Shown: positions 14,126-23,082, counted from the stretch's first letter. The stretch: DNA of 24,203 bases from an uncultured Sutterella sp. (GCA_937906995.1 CALESB010000041.1:1-24203); one strand, 5' to 3'. Notes: a model not told the origin generated them from the letters alone. Translations and numbers: made by a program.

Positions 14126-15397
14126 ATGGCAAAAGAACTCCCTGCCTTAAGTGAAGCAGTTTTTAATCAAGTTCAAAAAATCTCTCAATTGCCTCAAGTC
14201 GCTCAAGCGTTAGAAATCGCTAAGCGTGATGTACAACGAGCAATGGATGAACAAGTTGAGCTTTGTGAAATTCCAGCCCCAACTTTTAAGGAAGAAAAGC
14301 GTGCGGCTAGCCTCATGCAACGGATGAAGGATTACGGTCTGACTGATGTAAAGATGGATGAAATCGGTAATGTGATCGGTATTCGTAAGGGTACGAAACA
14401 AGGTGGTCCCATTCTCGTTCTTGGTGCTCACATGGACTCAGTATTTCCTGAGGGTACCGATGTAACCGTTAAAAAAGAAGGTATTCGGTATACCGCTCCG
14501 GGCATTGGTGATAATTGCTCTGGTTTGCGTTGTATTTTGCAAATTTTGCGTGGTCTTGAGGAAGCTAAAATTCAAACCCAAGGTGATATTTGGTTTGTTG
14601 GCACTGTTGGCGAAGAAGGTAACGGGGATATCCGCGGTTCTAAGCACTTAGTTAAGAATAACAAGATCGACGGTTTTATTGCTGTTGACTCAACCGATGT
14701 GGGTCGAGTTCTTTATGGGGCTACGGGCTCGCATCGTTGGCGTGTAGCTATTGATGGTTTGGGTGGTCATAGCTTTGCAGAGTATGGTAAAACACCGAGT
14801 GCTATTCATGCCATGGCTCGTGCCTTAACGAAGTTTGCTGATTTGCGTCCGGCAAGCGATCCGAAGACTACTTGGACCGTAGGGAAAATCAGTGGTGGTA
14901 CAACCGTCAACACCATTGCCGCTCACTGTGAAGTAGAAATCGATATGCGCAGTTTCGACAATACTTGCTTGTTGAATTTGGAAGCAGAGATCTTATCGAA
15001 GTTTGATGAAGCCGTTGCAGAGGAAAATGCCTCTTGGACCATTCAAGATCCTGAACGTCTTTTGAAGGTGACCAAAACTTCTATTGGAGATCGTCCGGCA
15101 GGTACGCGTCCTCATGATTGCCCCGTCTTGCAATCTGCTCGTAGTGCTCAAAAGGTATTGGGTATTGAATTGTCGAGTTATGTACGCTCCTCAACTGATG
15201 CTAATGCTCCGATGAGCGCGAATATCCCGTCGACATGTTTGTGCTCAGGCGGTCATGCAGAACACGCTCATAACCTCAAAGAATATTTTGAAATGATCAA
15301 TACACATCTTGGTCCTCAATTGATTTCTTTGACGGCTTTGTCTTTAGTGGGCATTGACGGTGTCGATGAACCTTTGTTACCGAAGATGAAATACTAA
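14126..15397 (+). CDS. M20 family zinc peptidase
   Basis: A 423-residue cytoplasmic metallopeptidase of the M20 family, closer to the peptidase T/carboxypeptidase G2-like branch than to the amidohydrolase at 6976-8175. The motifs are LGAHMDSVFP near residue 97 (first metal His and Asp), GIGDNCSGL near residue 127 (bridging Asp), GTVGEEGNGDIRGS near residue 155 (catalytic and metal Glu) and VDSTDVG near residue 179. The lid domain starts at GLGGHSFAEYG, and a metal histidine lies in GGHAEHAHN near residue 378. It has a good GGAGAAG ribosome binding site and a strong terminator. The substrate is probably a small peptide or modified amino acid. Confidence 0.85.
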   Translation: MAKELPALSEAVFNQVQKISQLPQVAQALEIAKRDVQRAMDEQVELCEIPAPTFKEEKRAASLMQRMKDYGLTDVKMDEIGNVIGIRKGTKQGGPILVLGAHMDSVFPEGTDVTVKKEGIRYTAPGIGDNCSGLRCILQILRGLEEAKIQTQGDIWFVGTVGEEGNGDIRGSKHLVKNNKIDGFIAVDSTDVGRVLYGATGSHRWRVAIDGLGGHSFAEYGKTPSAIHAMARALTKFADLRPASDPKTTWTVGKISGGTTVNTIAAHCEVEIDMRSFDNTCLLNLEAEILSKFDEAVAEENASWTIQDPERLLKVTKTSIGDRPAGTRPHDCPVLQSARSAQKVLGIELSSYVRSSTDANAPMSANIPSTCLCSGGHAEHAHNLKEYFEMINTHLGPQLISLTALSLVGIDGVDEPLLPKMKY

Positions 15398-15417
15398 TTT
15401 CGTAACTTGCAATTAAA

Positions 15418-15457
15418 AACTTCCTGAGAATGCTTTTGTTCTCAGGAAGTTTTTTTT
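15418..15457 (+). terminator. Strong Rho-independent terminator
   Basis: A 13-bp stem, AACTTCCTGAGAA (15418-15430) and TTCTCAGGAAGTT (15439-15451), with an 8-base loop and eight T residues. It is downstream of the M20 peptidase gene. Confidence 0.93.
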
Positions 15458-15511
15458 ACGTTAATCCAAAAGGATGATATTAAGGTAGTCTATGGGTCAT
15501 AGAATCAAAGT

Positions 15512-15796
15512 ATGAAAACACCTATATCTTCACTTACTTATCATGAAAAATTGCGTCAAGCCGATAAAGAGGCTGCGTATACGCTGGCTTTTTCTGCGCT
15601 TGTCACCGCATTCTTTTGGCTTTCTATTTTCTTGACGTCTGACTCATTATTGGCATTCTTCGGATTGCCGTTGTGGTTTTGGCTGTCGTGTATCGGAGGT
15701 TATCTTTTTTCGATTTTGATTGTTCTCTTACTCGTTCGTTTGTTTTTTAAAAATTTTGATTTAGAGAACACTGATGATAAGGAAGATAACCAATGA
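15512..15796 (+). CDS. yhdT: YhdT-family (DUF997) membrane protein
   Basis: A 94-residue inner-membrane protein with two hydrophobic segments, near residues 25-45 and 50-75. They are preceded by the charged start YHEKLRQADKEAAYTL and followed by an acidic tail. This is the YhdT family, which is consistently encoded just upstream of the pantothenate symporter gene panF. Its role is presumed accessory to PanF but is not established. Its stop overlaps the panF start by four bases (ATGA), indicating translational coupling. The ribosome binding site is weak. Confidence 0.85.
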   Translation: MKTPISSLTYHEKLRQADKEAAYTLAFSALVTAFFWLSIFLTSDSLLAFFGLPLWFWLSCIGGYLFSILIVLLLVRLFFKNFDLENTDDKEDNQ

Positions 15797-17253
15797 ATTC
15801 TTTTGTTATTTTTATCCCGGTCATACTTTTTTTTATAGCGCTTTTAGCACTGTCATTAAGAAAGTCAGCCAATACAGGGTCAGATTTTCTAAAAAATTAT
15901 TTTTTAGGTGATCAGAATCTCAAGGGTTTTGTCTTGGCTATGACCCTGGTAGCAACCTACGGTTCTGTGAGCTCCTTTGTGTCGGGGCCTGGACTGGCTT
16001 GGAAATTTGGTTTGGGGTGGGTTGTCTTTGCGGCGCCTCAAATTATTGCGGGCTTTTTAGTGCTAGGAGTATTAGGGAAAAAGTTGGCTTTAGTCAGTCG
16101 CCGAGTGAAGGCGGTAACAGTGATTGATGTCATTGCTGCTCGCTATCGTAGCAATGCTTTAGCAGTTTTATTGTCGGTTCTATTATTGGTCTTTTTCACA
16201 ACAATGATGGTTGGGCAATTTATTGGGGGTGCACAAATTGTCTCTCAGGCCGCAGGTATTGACTATCAAGTGGGCCTGCTAATATTTGGTTTAGTGGTTG
16301 TTGGTTACACAGCTTTTGGTGGATTCAAAGCAGTGGTTGTGACTGATACGCTTTGTGCAATTCTTATGCTTGTTGGCATGTTTTCTTTAGCAGAAGCACT
16401 CTTGAGTCAGGCCGGTGGTTTGGAAAACTTGATGAGCGTCATTGCAACAAGTAGTTCTGGAGAAGCACTTCTATCGCCAACCAGTGCGGGAGCCTTACCG
16501 TTGACACTTTTGTTTTCTGCTTGGATTCTTGTGGGCTTTGCAACTGTGGCTTTACCCCAATCGGTTGTGCGTTGTATGGCCTATAAAAATACACAGGACC
16601 TACATACGGCGATGATCGTCAGCACCGTAGTTTGTGGTGCATTGATGATTGGTATGACTCTTTTGGGTGTGTTAGCAAGAGGGGGCATTACAGACGCAAG
16701 TGCCTTTGGCGGTAATACCGATGCGATGATTCCCTATTTGATTTCGCATCATATGTCACCTTGGATGGCAGGCGTAACCTTAGTGGGGCCTTTGGCTGCA
16801 ACAATGTCAACCGTGAGTTCTTTATTAATTGCTGCGTCATCGGCAATTATCAAAGATTTAATGTTACGGAGTTATCCCAAAAAGCCAGACCAAACAACGT
16901 CTGTGGAACATACTGCAAAAGTGGCTACTTTGATTCTAGGGATCATTGCAATTTTATTTGCGATGTGGCCACTTGATATTATCGTCTGGATTAATATGTT
17001 CGCATTTGGTGGTTTAGAGATTGCTTTTCTATGTCCCTTAGTTGGAGGCTTATTTTGGAGGCGGGCAACGCTTGCTGGTGCTATGGCTTCCGTTATTTGC
17101 GGACTGGCAGTGTACTTTGCAATAGCAATCTTAAAGATTCCAACAGGCGGCTGGCACTCAGTTGCTCCTGCTATGTTGGTAAGTTTAGTGAGCTTTGTGT
17201 TGGTGAGTCTGATCACAAAAAATCGACATTCATTATCAAGTTTTTTCGGATAA
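15793..17253 (+). CDS. panF: Sodium/pantothenate symporter
   Basis: A 486-residue sodium:solute symporter family protein with about thirteen membrane segments. It imports pantothenate, the coenzyme A precursor, with sodium. The SSS-family stretch GYTAFGGFKAVVVTDTLCAI lies near residues 174-193, and the N-terminal ATYGSVSSFVSGPGLAWKFG matches PanF. The upstream yhdT partner, joined by a four-base overlap, strongly supports the assignment over other SSS transporters. A terminator hairpin lies directly after the stop. Confidence 0.9.
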   Translation: MNSFVIFIPVILFFIALLALSLRKSANTGSDFLKNYFLGDQNLKGFVLAMTLVATYGSVSSFVSGPGLAWKFGLGWVVFAAPQIIAGFLVLGVLGKKLALVSRRVKAVTVIDVIAARYRSNALAVLLSVLLLVFFTTMMVGQFIGGAQIVSQAAGIDYQVGLLIFGLVVVGYTAFGGFKAVVVTDTLCAILMLVGMFSLAEALLSQAGGLENLMSVIATSSSGEALLSPTSAGALPLTLLFSAWILVGFATVALPQSVVRCMAYKNTQDLHTAMIVSTVVCGALMIGMTLLGVLARGGITDASAFGGNTDAMIPYLISHHMSPWMAGVTLVGPLAATMSTVSSLLIAASSAIIKDLMLRSYPKKPDQTTSVEHTAKVATLILGIIAILFAMWPLDIIVWINMFAFGGLEIAFLCPLVGGLFWRRATLAGAMASVICGLAVYFAIAILKIPTGGWHSVAPAMLVSLVSFVLVSLITKNRHSLSSFFG

Positions 17254-17255
17254 AA

Positions 17256-17285
17256 AAACGCTGTTCTTTTGAGCAGCGTTTCTTT
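17256..17285. terminator. Bidirectional terminator between panF and the aldehyde dehydrogenase gene
   Basis: The stem AAACGCTGTTC (17256-17266), loop TTTT, GAGCAGCGTTT (17271-17281) has one G-T wobble. It is preceded by seven A residues and followed by CTTTT, so it works for both convergent genes. Confidence 0.88.
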
Positions 17286-17292
17286 TGGAAAT

Positions 17293-18717
17293 CTAAAAAG
17301 TTGAATGATCGTAAATCGTTTTGTATTGAGTAAACTCTAAAAGTCCAACGAGCCCACCTTCGCGACCAATTCCACTTTGTTTGTATCCTCCAAAGGGAGC
17401 TGTAATATCTCTTGGGGCATCATTGATGTAGACATTGCCGGACTTAATTTGTCGAGCTACGGCAATAGCTTCTTCTTTAGGACCAAAAACAGCAGCATTA
17501 AGGCCATAAGGGGTGTCATTGGCAATGTTGATAGCCTCTTGCAAAGTGCTATAACCAATCACGCAAAGGACGGGACCAAAGATTTCCTCTCTGGCAATTT
17601 TCATGTTATTTGTGACATGAGTAAAGATGGTCGGCTCAATAAAATAACCGTGAGAGGCATCTTCAGGAACACCACCAGTTAAAAGCTTTGCACCTTCCTC
17701 GATACCATCTTTGATGTAGGAAGCAATCTTTTTAAATTGGGCCAAACTCGAAACAGGACCGATTTGGACATCGGTACGAGTAGGATCTCCAACCGTATAT
17801 TTTTTTAAGTGTTGCAGCAATAAACTTTCTATCTTCTCTAAATCTTCTTTGGGAACTAGTAATCGAGATAGCGATGTGCATGTTTGACCGCTATTGAGGA
17901 AGATCGAGCTGAAAAGCTTCGGGATCGCAGCTGAGTAGTCATCGGACTTTAACCAAATAAATGGCGATTTGCCACCCAGTTCCAAACTAATATGTTTAAC
18001 GGATTCAAGAGCACGTTGAGATAACTTAATACCGACATGCGTAGAACCCGTAAAAGAAACCATGTCCACAAGCGGGTGACTGGCTAATGCGTCACCAATG
18101 GCTGAGCCACGTCCAGTGACAAGATTGATGACTCCTTTTGGAAAGCCTGCTTGATCAAAAGCCTCAACTAATAAGTAGGATGTTAAAGGGGTGTGTTGGC
18201 TTGGTTTCAGAACAACAGTATTGCCCATCAAAATCGCAGGGATCACTTTTTGAACAACCTGACCCAGCGGGTAGTTCCAAGGTGTGATACATGCGACAAC
18301 GCCTAATGGTTCTCGATAAACCGTTGATCTTTTATAAGGCTCGGACTCTACCACACGGTGAGCTGCGTCAATATAAGAGGCAATTCTGTCAAATTGCAAA
18401 AGGCAATGCGTTTGGGTAGCAAAGGAGATTGGAGCTCCAAGCTCTTTAACTTCTAGGTCAATGATGCGATTTTGATATGTTTTAAAGATATCAAACATCT
18501 TTTGCATCATTTCAATGCGACAGGACAAGGGTATTTTGGCCCAACTATCTTGAGCTGCTCTAGCAGCGTGGACGGCACGGTCAATATCTTTTTCATTGCC
18601 ATCGGGGACTTTGGCAAAGTGCTCTAAAGTAGCGGGGTTTTCGACTTCTATGAAGCGATTGCTATCGCTGGCAATCCACTGTCCATCTATATAGAGTTTT
18701 TCGAAGTTTAAGGACAT
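17293..18717 (-). CDS. NAD(P)-dependent aldehyde dehydrogenase
   Basis: A 474-residue member of the aldehyde dehydrogenase superfamily that oxidises an aldehyde to its carboxylate. Seen are the oxyanion-hole Asn148 in TPWNYP, the cofactor-binding GSTHVG segment, the general base Glu246 in LELGGKSP and the nucleophile Cys280 in SGQTCTS. The C-terminal NDTPYGL and PFGGYKQSGIGRE motifs are also present. The start at 18717 (MSLNFEKLY) fits the family; an in-frame TTG at 18780 would add 21 unconserved residues. It has no operon partner, so the substrate cannot be inferred. An 8-bp repeat array lies about 150 bp upstream. Confidence 0.9.
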   Translation of the reverse strand: MSLNFEKLYIDGQWIASDSNRFIEVENPATLEHFAKVPDGNEKDIDRAVHAARAAQDSWAKIPLSCRIEMMQKMFDIFKTYQNRIIDLEVKELGAPISFATQTHCLLQFDRIASYIDAAHRVVESEPYKRSTVYREPLGVVACITPWNYPLGQVVQKVIPAILMGNTVVLKPSQHTPLTSYLLVEAFDQAGFPKGVINLVTGRGSAIGDALASHPLVDMVSFTGSTHVGIKLSQRALESVKHISLELGGKSPFIWLKSDDYSAAIPKLFSSIFLNSGQTCTSLSRLLVPKEDLEKIESLLLQHLKKYTVGDPTRTDVQIGPVSSLAQFKKIASYIKDGIEEGAKLLTGGVPEDASHGYFIEPTIFTHVTNNMKIAREEIFGPVLCVIGYSTLQEAINIANDTPYGLNAAVFGPKEEAIAVARQIKSGNVYINDAPRDITAPFGGYKQSGIGREGGLVGLLEFTQYKTIYDHSTF

Positions 18718-18870
18718 GGTGTTCTCACTTGCTGTTTTATTTAGGGAGGAGAAAGATTTTGATAAATCCTTTGCTGTCAATTGTAAATCGTTATGCGCGC
18801 AACAGATACAGTAAATGAAGCGGTGAGTTAGAAAAAATAATACAAAATGAAACGAAAAGACAGGAAATTA

Positions 18871-18902
18871 AATAAATGTACATTTGTACATTTGAATTTT
18901 TG
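18871..18902 (+). repeat. 8-bp phased repeat array L, distant copy
   Basis: Four units: AATAAATG, TACATTTG, TACATTTG, AATTTTTG, ending at 18878, 18886, 18894 and 18902. The exact unit TACATTTG also occurs in arrays D, F and J. It lies between tRNA-Phe and the aldehyde dehydrogenase gene, about 16 kb from parFG. Confidence 0.6.
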
Positions 18903-18954
18903 TTGCTTTCAATGGATTGCAGAGATAGTTGTACGTGGGAAAAGGTATAGATAA

Positions 18955-18977
18955 ACAAAAACCACCTCAAGGGTGGT
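18955..18977 (-). terminator. Terminator of tRNA-Phe
   Basis: Read on the minus strand: ACCACC, loop CTTGA, GGTGGT, then TTTTGTTTAT. It begins 11 bases after the CCA end of the tRNA. Confidence 0.85.
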
Positions 18978-18987
18978 CTGTAAGAGA

Positions 18988-19063
18988 TGGTGGCCAGGGG
19001 CGGAATCGAACCGTCGACACGCGGATTTTCAATCCGCTGCTCTACCAACTGAGCTACCTGGCC
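18988..19063 (-). tRNA. tRNA-Phe (GAA)
   Basis: A 76-base tRNA including an encoded CCA. The acceptor stem GGCCAGG pairs with CCTGGCC, the D arm reads AGCTCAGTTGGTAGAGC, and the anticodon arm is GCGGA-TTGAAAA-TCCGC with anticodon GAA. The T arm carries GGTTCGATTCC. A sigma70 promoter stands just upstream and a terminator just downstream, so it is a single-gene transcript. Confidence 0.98.
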
Positions 19064-19077
19064 ATCAAGAGATTCGT

Positions 19078-19106
19078 ATTTTAGCTACTATTTTTTAATA
19101 TTGCAA
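19078..19106 (-). promoter_or_regulatory. Sigma70 promoter of tRNA-Phe
   Basis: On the minus strand, -35 TTGCAA (19106-19101), a 17-base AT-rich spacer, then -10 TAAAAT (19083-19078). The tRNA 5' end is 14 bases beyond the -10. Confidence 0.8.
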
Positions 19107-19160
19107 AATTATTTTCTAAAAAAATGAAGAAAAATCATAAAATCTCAATTAAGTGATTGA

Positions 19161-19889
19161 TTAAAAAGGAAGAAAAATTTGTTCACTTTTTTCTAAAGAA
19201 AAATTTTCCCAATGAATGGGTACTTGTTGTTGCTCCTGCAGCCAAAGATTAGCTTGTGAAAAGTGGCCACATCCAATAAATGGGACGGGTGGGCGAAGCG
19301 CTGATAATGGGGATGGGTGATTGGCACATAAAATTAAATGATTTTTCCCACAGGCTTCGACCAATGATCTTTTCGACTGCGCATGGCCTCCCCAGAGCAT
19401 AAAGACTTTGGGTTGAGTGGCACTAGCAACTTGCTTTAAAAGAGAGTCTGTGAGTACTTCCCATCCCTTTTTGGCATGACTTGCGGGATGCGCATCTTCA
19501 ACTGACAGGACAGAGTTTAAGAGCAAAACACCTTGTTTAGCCCAACCGGTAAGATCTCCATTGCTTGGAGGCGTAATACCGAGATCACGCAAGAGTTCTT
19601 TATGTATATTGCGTAGAGAGGGCGGAATACGTACGTTAGGATTAACGTGAAAAGCTAGACCTTGGGCCTGCTGTGGACCATGGTAGGGGTCTTGACCTAC
19701 GATGACGACTCGGACAGAAGACAGGGGTGTTAGCTCTAATGCATAAAATGGGCGAGGTGGATAAATAATGGCACCAGCTTTTTGTCTGCTTTGCAAAAAA
19801 GCTTGAAGTTTGAGGCCGGTTTCAGAGGCAAAAAAAGAGGCCAAAGGCTCTCGCCAATCTTTGGCCACTTGTTCAAAAGATAAGTCCAT
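19161..19889 (-). CDS. ung: Uracil-DNA glycosylase
   Basis: A 242-residue family 1 uracil-DNA glycosylase that removes uracil from DNA at the start of base excision repair. The water-activating loop GQDPYHG is at residues 65-71 with catalytic Asp67. The minor-groove/leucine loop HPSPLSALRPP is at 191-201 with catalytic His191. After HPSPLS the usual aromatic-Arg-Gly segment is replaced by ALRPPVPF, a modest departure. Length is normal. It follows the LprI-like gene by 12 bp and probably belongs to the rpe-gph transcript. Confidence 0.95.
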   Translation of the reverse strand: MDLSFEQVAKDWREPLASFFASETGLKLQAFLQSRQKAGAIIYPPRPFYALELTPLSSVRVVIVGQDPYHGPQQAQGLAFHVNPNVRIPPSLRNIHKELLRDLGITPPSNGDLTGWAKQGVLLLNSVLSVEDAHPASHAKKGWEVLTDSLLKQVASATQPKVFMLWGGHAQSKRSLVEACGKNHLILCANHPSPLSALRPPVPFIGCGHFSQANLWLQEQQQVPIHWENFSLEKSEQIFLPF

Positions 19890-19901
19890 GGTTAATTTAT
19901 C

Positions 19902-20303
19902 TTATTGGTTAGTATGGGCTTCAAGCGAACCCATACGAATACGCAATAGGTTAATTTGACAGGAGAGATTTGCAGCTCCAGCCCCAGTGCCACTGCCACT
20001 CATAGCTTCGTCAAAAACGCATTGATCAGAGACGTATCGATCAAATGATATGTTGGCTTTTTCTAATGCAGGCAATGCCACGCTTCGTCCAGTAACTCGG
20101 TCAAGTTCTCCCGCTTGATTTGTCAGTTTTTCTATCATAGCGCGATATTCTTCACGCGTTTCCTGGAGCTCTTGCTTAAGGCACTCTCGAACAGCAGCCG
20201 TTGTTTGTGCACTTTTATAACATTCGTCCACGCTAGCTGCAGAACTCATTAATGGTGTCACTGACAACATAGAAAGAGAGCATAACCATAGAATTTTTTT
20301 CAC
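19902..20303 (-). CDS. Secreted LprI-like (DUF1311-like) protein
   Basis: A 133-residue exported protein. The signal peptide MKKILWLCSLSML to about residue 23 (SSA-A) is followed by a small domain with the LprI/DUF1311 pattern. Cys residues fall at C-YKSAQTTAAVREC, ISFDRYVSDQC and SCQINLLRIRM, giving four to six cysteines that could form disulfides. Relatives include lysozyme-inhibitor-like proteins, but inhibition cannot be claimed here. It starts with GTG and has GGAG eight bases upstream. It begins 2 bp after gph, so it lies in the rpe-gph-ung cluster. Confidence 0.7.
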   Translation of the reverse strand: MKKILWLCSLSMLSVTPLMSSAASVDECYKSAQTTAAVRECLKQELQETREEYRAMIEKLTNQAGELDRVTGRSVALPALEKANISFDRYVSDQCVFDEAMSGSGTGAGAANLSCQINLLRIRMGSLEAHTNQ

Positions 20304-20305
20304 GA

Positions 20306-21007
20306 CTAACTCCGTTGGAAGGGTAATAAGTACTGTGAGAGTTCTTGCATACTATCAAAGACTGGGAAATTAGGTGTATTAATTTGTACCCAGTCCTCTA
20401 TATTAATGCCTTCGTTGTACCCTGTTTTGAGAAGTAAAGCCATTATCCCGGCATTTTTGGCGGCTAGCGCATCGTTCATTGAGTCGCCGATCATAACGGT
20501 CTCATTGATGCTCAAGCCAAGAGCTTTGGCAGCCGCCTCAAGCATATCAGGGGCGGGTTTGGGGTGTTCAACGCTATCGGCACCGAGAGCAATTGAAAAA
20601 TACTCTGTGAGCTCAAATCGTTTCAAGATAGGCTCAACAACGATACTGGGTTTGTTGGTAACTACTGCCAGTTTAAAGCCAGCCTGCTTTAACGCCATTA
20701 ATGACGAGGTGACATGAGGCAGCAGTTTGGAGTATTTCCCGTCAAGGGATTGCATGTTGTGGACATAACTAAGATAGAGTTTGTCAACAAGATGCTCGTC
20801 AGGCTTTTCTCCTAAGACTGCAGTCAGTGAACGCTGCACCATGTTTCGTGCTCCTTTTCCAATAAAGGAGCACACTTCGTTACGACTTAAGGGGCGAGCG
20901 CCAATTTCCGATAGTGTTTGATTGATAGCGATGACTAAGTCATCTACGGAGTCAATGAGTGTTCCGTCTAAGTCAAACAATAATCCTTTAGGCACGGTTG
21001 TGAGCAT
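20306..21007 (-). CDS. gph: Phosphoglycolate phosphatase
   Basis: A 233-residue HAD-superfamily phosphatase that hydrolyses 2-phosphoglycolate, a product of DNA damage repair and oxidative metabolism. The nucleophile motif FDLDGTLIDS has Asp12 and Asp14. The cap domain lies between residues 20 and 90, motif II is VVTNKPS, and the Mg-binding aspartates are in MIGDSMNDALAA. The ATG at 21007 has GGAA upstream and gives the normal N-terminus. It overlaps the 3' end of rpe by 20 bases, the common rpe-gph pairing. Confidence 0.92.
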   Translation of the reverse strand: MLTTVPKGLLFDLDGTLIDSVDDLVIAINQTLSEIGARPLSRNEVCSFIGKGARNMVQRSLTAVLGEKPDEHLVDKLYLSYVHNMQSLDGKYSKLLPHVTSSLMALKQAGFKLAVVTNKPSIVVEPILKRFELTEYFSIALGADSVEHPKPAPDMLEAAAKALGLSINETVMIGDSMNDALAAKNAGIMALLLKTGYNEGINIEDWVQINTPNFPVFDSMQELSQYLLPFQRS

Positions 21008-21752
21008 ATTCACGTTCCTCTTCTCGGCGTAAGTCATCCATGCTTTTATCAATGTTACTCTTCATTTCAGAGATGACTTCGCGATAACCTTCCTTGTTCT
21101 TTTTGCCAAAGATTGCACTTCCGGCGACAAAAGTATCCGCGCCAGCGCGAGCAATTTCACCAATATTTTCTATTTTGACGCCACCATCAATTTCTAAAAG
21201 AATCCTGTGGCCCGTTGCCTTTTCATGTTCATCAATGATGCGTCGGACTTGGGCTAATTTGGTCAGTGTGGAAGGAATAAATTTTTGACCACCGAATCCA
21301 GGATTAACGCTCATTAAAAGAATCAAATCCACTTTGTCTAACACATAGTCGAGATAGGACAAAGGTGTAGAGGGATTAAAGACGAGACCCGCCTTGCAGC
21401 CGCACTCATGAATTAAGGAAAGGGTTCGGTCAATGTGCTTGCTGGCCTCACAGTGGAAGGTGATGTAATCGGCGCCCGCTTTGGCAAACATTGGAATAAT
21501 GTCATCGACTGGCTCAACCATTAAATGCACGTCAATAGGAACTTGAACGTGAGGGCGGATCGCTTGGCAGACCAAGGGACCAACCGTTAAATTGGGGACA
21601 TAATGATTGTCCATGACATCAAAATGGATCCAATCCGCACCCGCTTCAACAACATCTCGTACCTCTTCACCTAGGCGGGCGAAGTCAGCAGATAAGATAG
21701 AAGGGGCAATACGGCAGCTTTCAGAAGCTTTTGGACGACCAAAAATTCCCAT
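20988..21752 (-). CDS. rpe: Ribulose-phosphate 3-epimerase
   Basis: A 254-residue TIM-barrel enzyme interconverting ribulose-5-phosphate and xylulose-5-phosphate. The start motif APSILSADFARLGEE, metal-binding HFDVMDNHYVPN, MSVNPGFGGQ, and the phosphate-binding IDGGV and AGSAIFG are all present. The start at 21752 follows AAGGA. Two short additions are seen: MGIFGRPKASES at the N-terminus and a charged tail ending EREYAHNRA, which makes it about 25 residues longer than usual. The tail overlaps the gph start. Confidence 0.95.
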   Translation of the reverse strand: MGIFGRPKASESCRIAPSILSADFARLGEEVRDVVEAGADWIHFDVMDNHYVPNLTVGPLVCQAIRPHVQVPIDVHLMVEPVDDIIPMFAKAGADYITFHCEASKHIDRTLSLIHECGCKAGLVFNPSTPLSYLDYVLDKVDLILLMSVNPGFGGQKFIPSTLTKLAQVRRIIDEHEKATGHRILLEIDGGVKIENIGEIARAGADTFVAGSAIFGKKNKEGYREVISEMKSNIDKSMDDLRREEEREYAHNRA

Positions 21753-21865
21753 GATAGATATCCTTAAGATAGTTTTGACGTGTTCAATTGTAAACGAGAA
21801 CGTCTTTCCAACGACGAGTTTTGTAGAATCAATCATTGCTTATTTTATTGAGGTTAGAGGAAAAG

Positions 21866-23065
21866 ATGCGTTTACTGAGAACTAGTCTGCTTGTTGCAAC
21901 AGTTGCCGCTTTGGTGGCAGCTTGCTCAACAACACCACAAATCAGTGAGCACGAGGCAGCAGCAAAAAAACTTAATCCTGGTCAATCTTCTTTGATTTTG
22001 GATCCAACGACGTTTGATAAATTGCCTGCAATGAATGATGCCGATTGGGAGCCAGCTTTGGCCGCCTTTAAAGAGTCATGTAAAAAAATGATTAAAAAGG
22101 AAGGTTGGGAAGGTGTTTGTATGGCAGCTAACCAAGTTGCATACGGGCAGGCAAAGAACTTTTTTATGGCCAATTTTGTGCCGTATCAAACTGTATCGGT
22201 TAAACGCAATAATGACTTAACAATCCACGTCACGGACACCGGTTTGATGACGGGATACTATGAGCCGATTCTCTACGGTAGTCGTAAAAAGAAAGCCCCT
22301 TATATTCATCCGCTTCATACGATGCCAAATGACTTAATTACAGTGGATTTGACAGAGTTGTATCCGCAGTTAAAGGGTTTACGTTTACGCGGACAAATTG
22401 AAGGTAATAAGTTGGTGCCTTATGACACGCGTGCTGAAATGCATCGTAAAAATAAAAAGCTGGATCAATATGCTATTGCTTGGGTAGAAGATCCTGTCGC
22501 TGCCTTCTTTTTGCAAATTCAAGGGTCTGGCCGTGTCGTATTGCCCGATGGCAGTTATATGCGCGTAGGCTATGGCGATGTCAATGGTCATCCTTACCAG
22601 GGTATCGGGCGCTATTTGGTGCGCAAGGGCTACTTAAAGTCTCATGAATTATCAATGCAAAGCATTCGTGCTTGGGCAAAGAAAAATCCAAAGAAAGTTC
22701 AGGATGTTTTGAATCAAAATCCCAGTTATGTTTTCTTTGTTGAACGAACGGATCAAAAGCCTGAAGAAGGTCCTTTAGGGGCTCAAGGGGTGCCATTAAC
22801 AGAACAAGGGTCTGTCGCTGTAGACCGTCGATTCTACGAAATGGGATGGCCTTTAGTAGTGGATGTATATCAAGCCAATCCTGAATTGAAGTTTACAAAG
22901 GCAGTTGTAGCACAAGATACTGGTGGGGCGATTCGAGGGCCAATTCGTTATGACTTCTTCTGGGGAAGTGGTGACGACGCTGGGGATGCGGCCGGACGAC
23001 AAAGTAGTCAGGTGAAGTCATGGGTGTTACTGCCTCATGGTGTAAAGCCGCCAAAGAATAAGTAA
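21866..23065 (+). CDS. mltA: Membrane-bound lytic murein transglycosylase A
   Basis: A 399-residue outer-membrane lipoprotein that cleaves peptidoglycan glycan strands to 1,6-anhydromuramyl products. The signal peptide MRLLRTSLLVATVAALVAAC ends in a lipobox with Cys20. The body shows the MltA domain, with TDTGLMTGYYEP near residue 133 and FFLQIQGSGRVVLPDG. The C-terminal 3D domain AQDTGGAIRG and GSGDDAGDAAGRQSSQ carries the catalytic aspartates. The start chosen has AGAGGAAAAG directly upstream. It is divergent from rpe with about 110 bp between, and has its own terminator. Confidence 0.95.
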   Translation: MRLLRTSLLVATVAALVAACSTTPQISEHEAAAKKLNPGQSSLILDPTTFDKLPAMNDADWEPALAAFKESCKKMIKKEGWEGVCMAANQVAYGQAKNFFMANFVPYQTVSVKRNNDLTIHVTDTGLMTGYYEPILYGSRKKKAPYIHPLHTMPNDLITVDLTELYPQLKGLRLRGQIEGNKLVPYDTRAEMHRKNKKLDQYAIAWVEDPVAAFFLQIQGSGRVVLPDGSYMRVGYGDVNGHPYQGIGRYLVRKGYLKSHELSMQSIRAWAKKNPKKVQDVLNQNPSYVFFVERTDQKPEEGPLGAQGVPLTEQGSVAVDRRFYEMGWPLVVDVYQANPELKFTKAVVAQDTGGAIRGPIRYDFFWGSGDDAGDAAGRQSSQVKSWVLLPHGVKPPKNK

Positions 23066-23082
23066 CGCCGTTTACTATTAGC

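Noticed and set aside
18718..18780. TTG start adding 21 residues to the aldehyde dehydrogenase
   Set aside because: The added residues are polar and not family-like. MSLNFEKLYIDG is the normal start of such enzymes.
18791..19048. Minus-strand open frame across the tRNA-Phe gene
   Set aside because: It overlaps a complete tRNA and its terminator. The peptide MVEQRIENPRVDGSIPP is the familiar artefact of reading through a tRNA.
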